From: JBFMCT01 sp046565765
GTDB taxonomy: Bacteria; Actinomycetota; Acidimicrobiia; Acidimicrobiales; AC-14
Assembly: GCA_046565765.1 (NCBI GenBank)
Contig: JBKHXX010000048.1
Span: 35,459-99,458, forward strand
DNA: 64,000 nt
Direction: 5' to 3'
The notes beneath the pieces are model-generated. The model did not search any database. It was not told where the DNA came from and saw nothing but the letters and a program-made list of their open reading frames with translations. The position numbers and the translations under genes were made by a program. This document shows positions 43,393 through 52,250 of the stretch, piece after piece (the first letter of the stretch is position 1; every line of letters begins with the position of its first letter).

Positions 43393-44349
43393 CTGATCAC
43401 CGCTCTGGCGGGGGGCGTGGGCGCCGCCCGCCTCCTCCAGGGGCTCGTGCGCGTGGTGCCCCCCGGCGGCGTGACGGCGGTGGTCAACACCGGCGACGAC
43501 CTCGTGCTCCACGGCCTGCACGTCAGCCCCGACCTCGACACGGTGACCTACACCCTGGCCGGGGTCGTCCCCCCCGAGCGGGGCTGGGGGCTGTTGGGCG
43601 AGTCGTGGGCGGCCATGGACGCCCTCGAGCGCTACTCGGCGGCGGCGCCCCCCGGCTCGGCCGCCGGCACCACCTGGTTCCGCCTCGGCGACCGGGACCT
43701 GGCCACCCACCTGTACCGGACCCAGCGGCTGGCCGAGGGCGCCACCCTCTCGACCGTCACCGCCGAGATCGCCTCCGCCTGGGGGCTCGACCTGCGGCTG
43801 CTGCCCATGAGCGACGACCGGGTGGAGACCCGGGTGACGGTGGCCGGAGAGGGTGAGATCGGCTTCCAGGACTACTTCGTGGCCCGCCGCCACGCCGTGG
43901 CCGTCACCGGCGTGCGCTTCGCGGGGGCCGACGGGGCCCGGCCCGCCCCCGGCGTGCTGGCCGCCCTCGCCGCCGCCGAGGCGGTCGTGATCAGCCCGTC
44001 CAACCCGATCGTGTCCATCGCGCCCATCCTGGCCGTGCCCGGCATGCGGGAGGCGATCGCCGCCCGGCGGGAGGACACGGTGGCCGTCTCGCCGCTGGTG
44101 GCGGGCCGGGCCCTCAAGGGGCCGGCCGCCCGGCTGATGGCCGAGCTGGGCCACGAGCCGTCGGTGGTGGGCGTGGCCCGCCTCTACGCGCCCCTGGCCG
44201 CCACCCTCGTCGTGGACGAGGCCGACGCCGCTCACCGGGCGTCCGTGGAGGCCGTCGGGGTACGGTGCGTCGTGGCCCCGGCGGTCATGCGAGGCGTCGA
44301 GGAGGCATCCGTCCTGGCCACGGCGGTGCTCGGCGCGGTGCGGGCCTGA
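43393..44349 (+). CDS. cofD: 2-phospho-L-lactate (or phosphoenolpyruvate) transferase, CofD/FbiA
   Basis: A 318-residue CofD, which transfers the phospho-lactyl (or phosphoenolpyruvyl) group to Fo in coenzyme F420 synthesis. ITALAGGVGAARLLQGL is the N-terminal phosphate-binding turn; GDD, DTVTYTLAG, SDDRVETRV and SPSNPIVSI follow in family order. The first conventional start in frame, GTG 43417, would cut the GGVG turn in half, so translation more likely begins at CTG 43393 (or ATC 43396), four bases after the methyltransferase stop. F420-0:gamma-glutamyl ligase follows, five bases on. Confidence 0.9.
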   Translation: MITALAGGVGAARLLQGLVRVVPPGGVTAVVNTGDDLVLHGLHVSPDLDTVTYTLAGVVPPERGWGLLGESWAAMDALERYSAAAPPGSAAGTTWFRLGDRDLATHLYRTQRLAEGATLSTVTAEIASAWGLDLRLLPMSDDRVETRVTVAGEGEIGFQDYFVARRHAVAVTGVRFAGADGARPAPGVLAALAAAEAVVISPSNPIVSIAPILAVPGMREAIAARREDTVAVSPLVAGRALKGPAARLMAELGHEPSVVGVARLYAPLAATLVVDEADAAHRASVEAVGVRCVVAPAVMRGVEEASVLATAVLGAVRA

Positions 44350-44353
44350 CCCG

Positions 44354-45055
44354 GTGAACGAGCTGCGGGTCATCCCCGTCCCCGGCCTCCCCGAAGTGCA
44401 GCCCGGCGACCGGCTGGCCGACCTGGTCGCTGCCTGCGCCGACCTGGAGGACGGCGACGTGGTCGTCGTCACCCAGAAGGTCGTCTCCAAGGCGGAGGGC
44501 CGGCTGGTGGACTGCCCGCCCGGCGACGACCGCGCCCGCCGGGCCCTGGTCGACGCCGAGTCGGTCCGCATCCTCCGCCGCTCCCCGGGGCGGGCGACGA
44601 TCACCGAGACCCGCCACGGCTTCGTGTGCGCCGCCGCCGGCATCGACTTCTCCAACGTCCCCGAGGGCAAGGCCGCCCTCCTGCCGGTGGACGCCGACCG
44701 CTCCGCCCGCCGCATCCGCGACGGCCTGCTGGCCCGCACCGGCCGGCGGGTGGCCGTCATCGTGTCCGACACCTTCGGCCGGCCGTGGCGGCGCGGCCTG
44801 ACCGACGTGGCCATCGGCTGTGCCGGGATCGGCGCCGTCCTCGACCTGCGGGGCACCACCGACGCCCTGGGCCGGCCGCTGCGGGTGACGGAGGTGGCGG
44901 TGGCCGACGAGCTGGCGGCGGCGGCCGAGCTGGTCATGGGGAAGGCGGCGGGCATCGCCGCCGCCATCGTGCGCGGCGTCGACCCGTCGTGGTTGCGGGA
45001 GTCGTCGGTGCGGGCGGAGATCGTCCGCTCGCCCCGGGAGGACCTGTTCCGGTGA
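44354..45055 (+). CDS. cofE: F420-0:gamma-glutamyl ligase, CofE (single-domain FbiB)
   Basis: A 233-residue CofE, which adds glutamates to F420-0 with GTP. VVTQKVVSKAEGR is the nucleotide motif; ITETRHGFVCAAAGIDFSNVP and VSDTFGRPWRRGLTDVAIGCAG are CofE signatures. It lacks the C-terminal nitroreductase-like domain present in mycobacterial FbiB. Stop overlaps the GTG of the membrane protein downstream. cofC/fbiD and cofG/cofH are not in the window. Confidence 0.93.
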   Translation: MNELRVIPVPGLPEVQPGDRLADLVAACADLEDGDVVVVTQKVVSKAEGRLVDCPPGDDRARRALVDAESVRILRRSPGRATITETRHGFVCAAAGIDFSNVPEGKAALLPVDADRSARRIRDGLLARTGRRVAVIVSDTFGRPWRRGLTDVAIGCAGIGAVLDLRGTTDALGRPLRVTEVAVADELAAAAELVMGKAAGIAAAIVRGVDPSWLRESSVRAEIVRSPREDLFR

Positions 45056-46989
45056 CGACCACCGCCCAGGAGGCGCCGACCCCGGAGACGCCGGACCGGC
45101 CCGAGGAGGTCACCGGCCGTCGCGACCAGCTGCGCCGCTGGTACGGCGACCACCGCGACACCCTGCGCATGGGCCTGGGGCTCACCGCCCTCTTCACGGT
45201 CGTCTCGGTGGTGATGGCCTTCCCGGACCCGCACCTCTGGCGGACCCACACGCCGGGCGACTACGGCGACTCGTTCCTGCTCCAGTGGCTCCTGCGGTGG
45301 GACTTCCACGCCCTCGTCACCCGCGGCTCGCCCGTGTTCGACCCCAACATCTACTGGCCCCACGAGAACACCCTCGTCTACACCGACACCCAGCTGGCCA
45401 TCGCGCCCGTGGCCGGGATCCTCGCCAAGCTCACCGACTGGACCGTCGCCTACAACCTCGTCTACCTGTCCGGCTGGGTGATCTCGGCGGCGGCCGCGTA
45501 CCTGCTGGCCCGCTGGATCGGCGCCACCCGTCCCGCCTCCGTGCTGTGCGCCCTGGTGTTCACCTTCGCGGCCGTGCGCCTGGGCCACTACGGCCACTTC
45601 CAGCTCCAGTTCGCCTACTTCGTGCCCCTCGCCCTGTGGTTCCTGCTGCGCTTCCTCGACGAACGCAAGGCGTGGCAGGCCATCGGGGTGGGGCTGTGCT
45701 CGGCCGCCACCTTCCTCAACGCCGGCTACATCGCCCTCGTCCTCGGCCCCACGTTGGTGATCGTGGCCCTGGGCTGGGTGGTGGCCACCCGGTTCCGGCC
45801 CGGGCCCCGGTTCGTCCGCGGGATGGCCGCCATCGCCGTCGTCGCCCTCATCCCCACCCTGTCGGTGATCGCCGCCTACGGCACCTGGTCGGAGCACCTC
45901 CAGCGGGATTACTACCACGAGGCGGCGGTCACCCCCCGGCACTTCCTCGGCCCCGTCGAGGGCACCCTGCTCTACGGCTGGCTGCGCGACCGCATCAACG
46001 CCCCGTTCGAGAACCAGCTGTTCCCTGGCTTCGCCGCCATCGCCCTGGGCGCGGTCGGCACCGCCGGCCTGGCCCTCGACGCCCGCCGCCGCCGGGCCGC
46101 GGCACGGGCCGAGGCCGCCGATGCCGACGCCACCGATGCCGACGCCGCGGGCCCGCCCGCCTCCGCCCCCGCCCCCGACGACGAGCGGGCCCGCATCCGC
46201 CGCCGAGGGCTGATCCTCGTGTGCCTGGCCTCGCTCGTCCCCCTGATCCTGGCCTTCGGCGAGTACCAGACGGTGCGGGGACGGCGGATTCCGCTGCCCT
46301 ACGAGCTGGTCAGCGAGTGGCCCGGGTTCCAGTCCATCCGGGCCTTCGGGCGGTTCGTCGTGGTGCCGCTGCTGGCCGGCGCCCTCCTGGTCGCGGTGGG
46401 CTTCGACCGCCTCGTCCGCCACCGCCACCGCTGGACCCGCGTCGGCGCCGCCGTCGCCATCGGCGCCTTCATGCTCCTCGAGTACAAGGGCAAGATCGTC
46501 ATGGCGCCCCGCATCGACCGGAACCCCGAGCTGACCGCGGTCAACCACGCCCTGGCCAAGCTGCCCCACGCGGCGGTGCTGGAGCTGCCGATGGGGGACT
46601 CGTGGGGGCCGGCGTGGGCCTACGTGGAGGCCCCCCGCATGGTGCTGTCGTCCATCGACTGGCGGCCCCGGGTCAACGGATACTCGGGGTACGAGCCGCC
46701 CGCCTACCACTACACCATCGAGACCCTGAACACCCTCGACGACGGGGGCCCGGCCACGGCCGACGCCCTGGGCCGGCTGGAGCACCTGCGGGTCGGCTAC
46801 ATCGTCATCCGCATGGCCCCGCCCGACCAGGACTGGTCGGCGCTGGGCGTGTCGTTCCTCGACGAGGAAGGCGCCCAGCGGGTGGTCGACGCCCTGCCTC
46901 CCGAATGGATCGTGGACGTCACCCGGGAAGGGGCGGCGACACTGGTGCAGCTGCGCCCGCCGCCGCCGGGCCGCCCTTCCACGCCCTGA
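45052..46989 (+). CDS. Polytopic membrane protein, GT-C-like
   Basis: A 645-residue membrane protein from GTG 45052 (GTGA with cofE). A cytoplasmic start, then about ten hydrophobic helices and loops: TPGDYGDSFLLQWLLRWDFHAL, FDPNIYWPHENTLVYTD, GHYGHFQLQFAYFVPLALWFLLRF. The C-terminal exterior part has PRIDRNPELTAVNHAL and YSGYEPPAYHY. The DFHAL and NIYWP loops resemble membrane mannosyl- or arabinosyl-type GT-C enzymes. Its position beside F420 and rhamnose genes is consistent with envelope glycan work. It overlaps the convergent CmoB-like gene by 71 bases. Confidence 0.75.
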   Translation: MTTTAQEAPTPETPDRPEEVTGRRDQLRRWYGDHRDTLRMGLGLTALFTVVSVVMAFPDPHLWRTHTPGDYGDSFLLQWLLRWDFHALVTRGSPVFDPNIYWPHENTLVYTDTQLAIAPVAGILAKLTDWTVAYNLVYLSGWVISAAAAYLLARWIGATRPASVLCALVFTFAAVRLGHYGHFQLQFAYFVPLALWFLLRFLDERKAWQAIGVGLCSAATFLNAGYIALVLGPTLVIVALGWVVATRFRPGPRFVRGMAAIAVVALIPTLSVIAAYGTWSEHLQRDYYHEAAVTPRHFLGPVEGTLLYGWLRDRINAPFENQLFPGFAAIALGAVGTAGLALDARRRRAAARAEAADADATDADAAGPPASAPAPDDERARIRRRGLILVCLASLVPLILAFGEYQTVRGRRIPLPYELVSEWPGFQSIRAFGRFVVVPLLAGALLVAVGFDRLVRHRHRWTRVGAAVAIGAFMLLEYKGKIVMAPRIDRNPELTAVNHALAKLPHAAVLELPMGDSWGPAWAYVEAPRMVLSSIDWRPRVNGYSGYEPPAYHYTIETLNTLDDGGPATADALGRLEHLRVGYIVIRMAPPDQDWSALGVSFLDEEGAQRVVDALPPEWIVDVTREGAATLVQLRPPPPGRPSTP

Positions 46990-47779
46990 CCACCAGCCGG
47001 TAGCGGTGGAGGGCCTCCCGCGAGCGGGGCCGGGACGACGGGTCCTCGCGCGATTCCACGTGCCCGAACCCGGCGGCCCGGCACATGCCCACCACCGCCC
47101 GGCGGTTGGGCGCCCACCAGTTGCTCACGTCGCCGTTGAGCTCGTTGCTCTCGAAGAACTCGCAGAACCCGTGGTGCTCGAAGCCCGGCACGGCCACCGC
47201 CTCGGTCTCGATCACCAGCAGCTGGCGGGTGATGCGGGCCAGGCGCTCGAGGGCCAGCAGCGGATGGCGGACGTGGTACAGCACGCCCAGGAACAGGACC
47301 ACGTCGAACGTCCCAAGCCGGTCGAGGTCCATGGTCATGAAGTCGCCGACGACCGCCTCCACCTTGCTGTCGCGGCAGCGGTGGGCGGTGTTGAACCCGG
47401 CCTTGCCGGGCAGCTCGTCGGGCTTCCACAGCTCGGGCAGCTCGTGGTACGGCTCGGGGGCGGTGCCCGCCTCCATGCATTCGGCCCAGTACCGCTGCTG
47501 GCGGGGCAGGTCCATCGACCAGACGTAGTGGTCGAGGGCGACCACCCGGGCCGCCCCCCGGCGCTCGGCCTCGAAGGAGAAGTAGCCGTCCCAGGCGCCG
47601 ACGTCGAGCACGGCCTTGCCCCGCAGGTCGGGCAGGTCGAGGGCGTCCCACTCGGCCGCGAGCAGCTCGGCCGACTTGCGCCCGGGCGTGACCACCCCCT
47701 CGCCCAGGTCGATGGAGTGCCACCAGAAGCCGACGTTGTCGGCCGCCTTGGCCAGCTTGCGCCGGGTGCGGGCGCTCAT
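46919..47779 (-). CDS. CmoB/DUF1698-like methyltransferase
   Basis: A 286-residue SAM enzyme. WHSIDLGEGVVTPG near the start, KAVLDVGAWDGYFSFEAERRGAARVVALD and LFLGVLYHVRHPLLALERL are the CmoB/DUF1698 strings; CmoB itself uses carboxy-SAM to modify tRNA wobble uridine. In glycan clusters relatives act as sugar or lipid methyltransferases, which fits the epimerase upstream. ATG 47779 overlaps the epimerase stop by one base. Confidence 0.83.
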   Translation of the reverse strand: MSARTRRKLAKAADNVGFWWHSIDLGEGVVTPGRKSAELLAAEWDALDLPDLRGKAVLDVGAWDGYFSFEAERRGAARVVALDHYVWSMDLPRQQRYWAECMEAGTAPEPYHELPELWKPDELPGKAGFNTAHRCRDSKVEAVVGDFMTMDLDRLGTFDVVLFLGVLYHVRHPLLALERLARITRQLLVIETEAVAVPGFEHHGFCEFFESNELNGDVSNWWAPNRRAVVGMCRAAGFGHVESREDPSSRPRSREALHRYRLVVRAWKGGPAAAGAAAPVSPPLPG

Positions 47780-48753
47780 CAACGAGCGGGGCGGCCTGCG
47801 GAGCCGGCACGCCCGGGTTGGTCCCGGAACCAGCGCAGGACCTGGCTGGTGCCCTCCTCCAGGGTGGTCCACGCCTTCCAACCCAGCCGCACCGCCGCCC
47901 GTCCCGGGTCGAGCGACGACCGGCGCAGCTCGCCGGGCCGCTCCGGCGCGTGCTCCGGGGGGTCCTCGACGCCGGCCAGGGTGGCCATGGTCGAATAGAG
48001 CCGGTTGACCGACGTCTCCACGCCCGTGCCGATGTTGATCAGCAGGCCGTCGCCGCGGGTCGCGGCGCGGGAGAAGGCGTCGACCACGTCGTCCACGTAG
48101 ACGAAGTCACGGGTCTGCTCGCCGTCGCCGAACACCGTGCACCGCTTCCCGTCCAGCAGGAGGCCGGCGAAGATCGCCACCACACCGGCCTCGCCGTGGG
48201 GGTCCTGGCGGGGGCCGTACACGTTGGCCAGGGCCAGCGCGGTGAAGTCCACGCCGTGCAGGGCCTGGTAGGCCACCAGGTAGTCGATGGCGGCCTTCTT
48301 GGAGACGCCGTAGGGCGACACGGGCCGCTGCGTCGCCGACTCCCGCAGGGGCAGCTTGTCGGTCTCGCCGTAGAGGGTGCCGCCGCTGGCCGCGAACACG
48401 ACCTTGCGGGTGCCGGCGGCGCGGGCGCCCTCCAGCACCTGGAGGGTGCCGTTGATGTTGACCTCGGCGTCGAACACCGGCCGGGCCACCGAGACCCGCA
48501 CGTCGGCCTGGGCGGCCAGGTGGAAGATCACCTCGGGCTTGCGGTGGGCGATCAGCTCGACCAGCCCGTCGGAGCGGATGTCGAGGCGGGAGAAGGAGTA
48601 CTCGTAGGACGGGTTGGCCCGGGCGTCGGCCAGGTTGGCCAGCGAGCCGGTGGACAGGTCGTCGACCACGTCGACGGCGTGGCCCTCGGCCAGCAGCCGG
48701 TCGACGAGCGTCGAGCCGATGAACCCGGCGCCGCCGGTGACGAGGGCCCTCAT
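47779..48753 (-). CDS. NAD-dependent sugar-nucleotide epimerase, GalE-like
   Basis: A 324-residue extended SDR. VTGGAGFIGSTL (5-16) binds NAD, AASGGTLYG precedes the active site, and YGVSK is the YxxxK pair. VYVDDVVDAF and INIGTGVETSVNRL are typical of UDP-sugar epimerases. Interconverts UDP-glucose and UDP-galactose or related sugars, so it could supply galactan. It is seven bases downstream of the pyrophosphorylase and overlaps the methyltransferase. Confidence 0.9.
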   Translation of the reverse strand: MRALVTGGAGFIGSTLVDRLLAEGHAVDVVDDLSTGSLANLADARANPSYEYSFSRLDIRSDGLVELIAHRKPEVIFHLAAQADVRVSVARPVFDAEVNINGTLQVLEGARAAGTRKVVFAASGGTLYGETDKLPLRESATQRPVSPYGVSKKAAIDYLVAYQALHGVDFTALALANVYGPRQDPHGEAGVVAIFAGLLLDGKRCTVFGDGEQTRDFVYVDDVVDAFSRAATRGDGLLINIGTGVETSVNRLYSTMATLAGVEDPPEHAPERPGELRRSSLDPGRAAVRLGWKAWTTLEEGTSQVLRWFRDQPGRAGSAGRPAR

Positions 48754-48760
48754 GGCCGCC

Positions 48761-49861
48761 TCAGCCGCCCACCGGGACCCGCACGCCGTACAGGCGGGCC
48801 TCGGGATCGACCTCCACGCCGCCCCCGACCACGGTGAGGCCGGTGAGGCGGGCGCCCTCGCCCACCACCGCCCCCTCGCCCACGATCGACCCGTCCACCA
48901 CCGCGTTGGCGTGCACCGCCGCGCCTGGCAGCAGGATCGAGTCGCGGACCTCGGCGCCGTCGGCCAGCCGGGCGCCCGAGCCGATCACGGCGTGGTCGAC
49001 GGTGGCGCCGGCGTGGACGAAGGCGGCCGCCCCGATGAGCGAGGGACCGATCACCCGGCCGTCGATCACCGCGTCGTCCACCACCCAGACCGGGCTCGAC
49101 GTCGCCCCGTCGCGCAGGCGGGCGCCCGGGGCCGGCGGCGGGGGGCGCAGCCCGTCGAGCAGGTCGAGCTGGGCCTGGAGGTAGAGGGCGGGGGTGCCGG
49201 TGTCGGTCCAGTACGCCTCGGACAGGGCGGCGTAGAGCCGGCCCTCCTCGGCCATGAGCGGGAAGATCTCCCGCTCGATGAGGCTGAAGCGGCCGGCGGG
49301 GATCCGGTCGAGCACCGACGGCTCGAGCACGTAGGTGCCGGCGTTGACGTCACCCGTGGCGGTGTGGGCCTCGCCCGGCAGGGGCTTCTCCACGAAGGCC
49401 GACACCCGCCCGTCGGGTCCGGTCGGGACCAGCCCGAAGGCGGACGGGTCGGGCACCCTGGTGAGGGCGATGGTGGCCTCCGCCGACCACTTGCGGTGGA
49501 GGTCGACGAGGGCGGTCACGTCGAGGTCGGTGAGCACGTCGCCGTTGATGGCGAGGAACGTCTCGTCGATGCCCGCCGCCTCGGCCGCGAAGCGGATGGC
49601 CCCGGCCGTGCCCAGCGGCTCTGGCTCGACCGCGTAGGTGAGGCGGACGTCGCCGGCCCGGTCGCCCGGGAACAGCGAGAGGAAGGGGTCGGGCCGGTAG
49701 CCGAGGGAGAGCACCGCCTCCTCCACGCCGTGGGCGCCGAGGTGGGCCAGCACCCGCTCGATCATGGGGACCTCCACGATCGGCAGCATCTGCTTGGGAG
49801 CGGTCAGCGTCAGGGGCCGGAGGCGTGTGCCCTCGCCCCCGACCAGGACGACCGCTCTCAC
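48761..49861 (-). CDS. NDP-sugar pyrophosphorylase with left-handed beta helix
   Basis: A 366-residue two-domain enzyme. VVLVGGEGTRLRPLT is the nucleotidyltransferase signature, INGDVLTDL the metal-binding acid, and EKP the sugar-binding strand. From about residue 270, isoleucine-free hexapeptide-like turns (VIGSGARLADGAEVRDSILLPGAAVHANAVVDG) form a beta-helix. The order manB-wbbL-rmlD-cpsA in M. tuberculosis suggests a mannose-1-phosphate guanylyltransferase (ManB/ManC), but the sequence alone does not exclude glucose-1-phosphate. GTG 49861 overlaps the upstream stop. Confidence 0.85.
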   Translation of the reverse strand: MRAVVLVGGEGTRLRPLTLTAPKQMLPIVEVPMIERVLAHLGAHGVEEAVLSLGYRPDPFLSLFPGDRAGDVRLTYAVEPEPLGTAGAIRFAAEAAGIDETFLAINGDVLTDLDVTALVDLHRKWSAEATIALTRVPDPSAFGLVPTGPDGRVSAFVEKPLPGEAHTATGDVNAGTYVLEPSVLDRIPAGRFSLIEREIFPLMAEEGRLYAALSEAYWTDTGTPALYLQAQLDLLDGLRPPPPAPGARLRDGATSSPVWVVDDAVIDGRVIGPSLIGAAAFVHAGATVDHAVIGSGARLADGAEVRDSILLPGAAVHANAVVDGSIVGEGAVVGEGARLTGLTVVGGGVEVDPEARLYGVRVPVGG

Positions 49862-50595
49862 GGTGCGCTGGTCGGCGTGGCGGTGGTCGTGGTGGGTTCG
49901 GCGACGGTGGTGCTGGTGGGCGGGAGCGACGTGGTGGCGCCCGGCACGTCGGTGAGGTTGTCGAGCTGGGCCTCCGACGGCGGCTTGGGGATGTCGGCCC
50001 CTTCGGGCACGAAGGCGACGGTGATGAGCTGGTTGTTGCCCAGGCGGAGGTTGCCGGGAGCGCCCTCGACGATGCGGCCGGGGTCGGTGGGGGAGCGGGT
50101 GTCCCACACCTTTACCTGGACTTGGCCGTCCTGGCTGCCGCAGTTGTCGCCGTTGCGGCGGGTCTCCTGGCCGGGCAGCCCCGAGATCTGGTTCTCGTTG
50201 ACGGTGATGTCCAAGGCGTCGAAGTAGTGGCGCAGCTGGGCGTTGCGCCCTGCCGCGGTCGAGCTGAACGGGTGGGTGTGCACGACCCCGTCGCCGTGGG
50301 TGTGGATGCCCACCGGGTCCTGGCCGCTGTCGGGGAGGTTGGGGATGAAGGCGGCCTCGCCCGTCGCCTCGTCGCAGAGGTAGAAGCCGATGGCCGAGTG
50401 CCAGTGGTCGACCCCGATGCGGGGGGCCGACGTGTCGGGCTGGCGCTGGTTGCGGGAGAAGACGATCAGGAACGTGCCCAGCACGACGACCGCGGTGAGC
50501 AGCGTGGGGAAGAACCACGACGACTGGCCGCGCTTGGTGCGACCCCCGCCCGTGCGGGCGACCTTGGTGACCTTCCGGGTGGGTGTCTTCGACAT
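49858..50595 (-). CDS. Membrane-anchored His-rich protein
   Basis: A 245-residue protein with one N-terminal helix (about residues 28-47) after a basic cytoplasmic leader. The exterior part has DHWHSAIGFYLCDE, GIHTHGDGVVHTHPF and NGDNCGSQDG; the six-histidine cluster suggests a metal site. A Thr/Pro/Ala tail closes it. I recognise no function. It is coupled to the pyrophosphorylase gene (GTGA) and belongs to the envelope operon, so a role in wall assembly or metal sensing is inferred only. Confidence 0.6.
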   Translation of the reverse strand: MSKTPTRKVTKVARTGGGRTKRGQSSWFFPTLLTAVVVLGTFLIVFSRNQRQPDTSAPRIGVDHWHSAIGFYLCDEATGEAAFIPNLPDSGQDPVGIHTHGDGVVHTHPFSSTAAGRNAQLRHYFDALDITVNENQISGLPGQETRRNGDNCGSQDGQVQVKVWDTRSPTDPGRIVEGAPGNLRLGNNQLITVAFVPEGADIPKPPSEAQLDNLTDVPGATTSLPPTSTTVAEPTTTTATPTSAP

Positions 50596-50623
50596 GGGGG
50601 ACCCAACTTACCCGGCCCCGCCC

Positions 50624-51520
50624 TCAACCGGGGTTCGACCACCTCGTGCGGGCGCCCTCCAGGGCCCGCTGGCTCCAGGCCAGGCCGGTGCGCAGCACGA
50701 GCCCCACCGCCACCGCGGGGAGGAGGGCCCGCCGGGGCCCCCACGTGCTCCGGCGGGCGAACCGCCACAGCGAGCGGTGGTGCTCGAGGAGCATGCGGTA
50801 GGGGGCCTGGTTGGTCGAGACGGCGCCCGCGTGCACCACCCGGGCGGCCGGTTCGTAGGCCACGCCCCAGCCCGCCCGGCTCCACCGCCAGCACAGGTCC
50901 ACGTCCTCGGCGTACATGAAGTAGGACTCGTCGAAGCCGCCCACCGCGTCGTAGGCCGAGCGGCGGGCGAGCACGCACGAGCCCGAGATCCAGTCCACGC
51001 GGCGGAACGTGGTGCGGTCCCAGTCGAGCATGCGGTAGGCGCGAGTGAACCGGTTCCGGGGCAAGGCGTAGCCCAGGAAGGCGTGGCCGGCGGCCACCAC
51101 CAGGTCGGGGAAGGGGCGGCCCGACGGGTAGACCGAGCCGTCCGGCTCCTCCACCCGGGGCCCCACCGCGGCGAGGCCGGGCTCGCGGTCCAACGCAGCC
51201 ACCAGGGCCTTCACCGCACCGGGCTCGACCTCGATGTCGGGGTTGAGGATGAGCACGTAGGGCTGGGCGACGGCGGCCACGCCGCGGTTGGCGGCGGTGC
51301 CGTACCCCAGGTTGGCGCCGGTCTGGAGGTACCGGGCATCGGGGTCGGCGGCGGCCACGGCCCCGGCCGAGCCGTCCTGGGAGTCGTTGTCGACCACCAC
51401 GATCGTCCGCACGCCTTCGGTGCGAAGGCTCTGGACGCAGCGGAGGAGGGCCTCGCGGGCCTTGTAGTTGACGACGACGGCGGCGACGTCGGTGCCGGGG
51501 TCGCCGGTCGCTCCGCTCAC
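50624..51520 (-). CDS. WbbL-like rhamnosyltransferase (GT2)
   Basis: A 298-residue GT2 enzyme. VVVNYKAREALLRCV, VVVDNDSQDGSAG, TGANLGYGTAANRGV, LNPDIEVEPG, SGSCVLARRSAYDAVGGFDESYFMYAEDVDLCWR are the WbbL/RfbN-like strings. In mycobacteria WbbL adds L-rhamnose to decaprenyl-diphospho-GlcNAc, the arabinogalactan linker. Here dTDP-rhamnose genes lie downstream on the same strand, which fits. It precedes the DPM-like gene by only four bases. Confidence 0.82.
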   Translation of the reverse strand: MSGATGDPGTDVAAVVVNYKAREALLRCVQSLRTEGVRTIVVVDNDSQDGSAGAVAAADPDARYLQTGANLGYGTAANRGVAAVAQPYVLILNPDIEVEPGAVKALVAALDREPGLAAVGPRVEEPDGSVYPSGRPFPDLVVAAGHAFLGYALPRNRFTRAYRMLDWDRTTFRRVDWISGSCVLARRSAYDAVGGFDESYFMYAEDVDLCWRWSRAGWGVAYEPAARVVHAGAVSTNQAPYRMLLEHHRSLWRFARRSTWGPRRALLPAVAVGLVLRTGLAWSQRALEGARTRWSNPG

Positions 51521-51524
51521 CGGG

Positions 51525-52250
51525 CTACGGCCGCCAGAAGCGGTAGCGGGCGAGCGTGTAGAGGGCCCGGAACCCGTCCCTCCAGGTGATCTTCTTGCCT
51601 TCGTGGTACTCCCGGCCGGCGTAGGAGATGGGGACCTCGTAGATGCGGCACCCCTTGCGCAGGACCTTGGCGGTGATCTCGGGCTCGAAGTCGAAGGCGT
51701 TCGACTCGATGGTGATGCCCTCCAGCACCCGCCGGTCGAAGAGCTTGTAGCACGTCTCCATGTCGGAGAGGGTGGTGTTGTAGAGCACGTTGGTCACCAG
51801 CGACAGGAAGCGGTTGCCCAGCCAGTGGGTGAACAGCATGTTGCGGCGCTCACCGGTGAACCGGCTCCCGTAGACGACCTGGGCCTTGCCCTTGAGGACG
51901 GGAGCCAGCAGGCGGGGCCAGTCGTCGGGGTCGTACTCCAGGTCGGCGTCCTGGATGAGGACGAGGTCGCCCCTGACGTGGCTGAGCCCGGTGCGGATGG
52001 CCGCGCCCTTGCCCGCGTTCTGGGGGTGGGTGATCACCCGCACCGTGGAGTCCTCCAGGGCCTTGAGGATGTCGGCGGTGCCGTCCCACGACGCGTCGTC
52101 GACCATGACGATCTCCATGTCGAGGGGCAGGTCGACGCGCCGCATGCGCCGCACGATCTCCGCCACCGTGTTCCGCTCGTTGAAGACGGGGACGATGACC
52201 GACAGGAACGAGTACCGGGGCGTCTCGGCCGGCGCCGCCCCGTCAGGCAC
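51525..52250 (-). CDS. GT2, polyprenyl-phosphate sugar synthase-like (DPM1-like)
   Basis: A 241-residue soluble GT2 enzyme. IVPVFNERNTVAEIV, VMVDDASWDGTADIL, NAGKGAAIRTGL, LIQDADLEYDP and VVYGSRFTGE are the DPM1/DPAGT strings; the DAD and DLEYD sites bind metal and nucleotide. It lacks the transmembrane tail of many homologues. Probably makes a polyprenyl-phosphate-linked sugar for GT-C enzymes, several of which are in this window. GTG 52250 overlaps the UXS-like stop by eight bases. Confidence 0.88.
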   Translation of the reverse strand: MPDGAAPAETPRYSFLSVIVPVFNERNTVAEIVRRMRRVDLPLDMEIVMVDDASWDGTADILKALEDSTVRVITHPQNAGKGAAIRTGLSHVRGDLVLIQDADLEYDPDDWPRLLAPVLKGKAQVVYGSRFTGERRNMLFTHWLGNRFLSLVTNVLYNTTLSDMETCYKLFDRRVLEGITIESNAFDFEPEITAKVLRKGCRIYEVPISYAGREYHEGKKITWRDGFRALYTLARYRFWRP

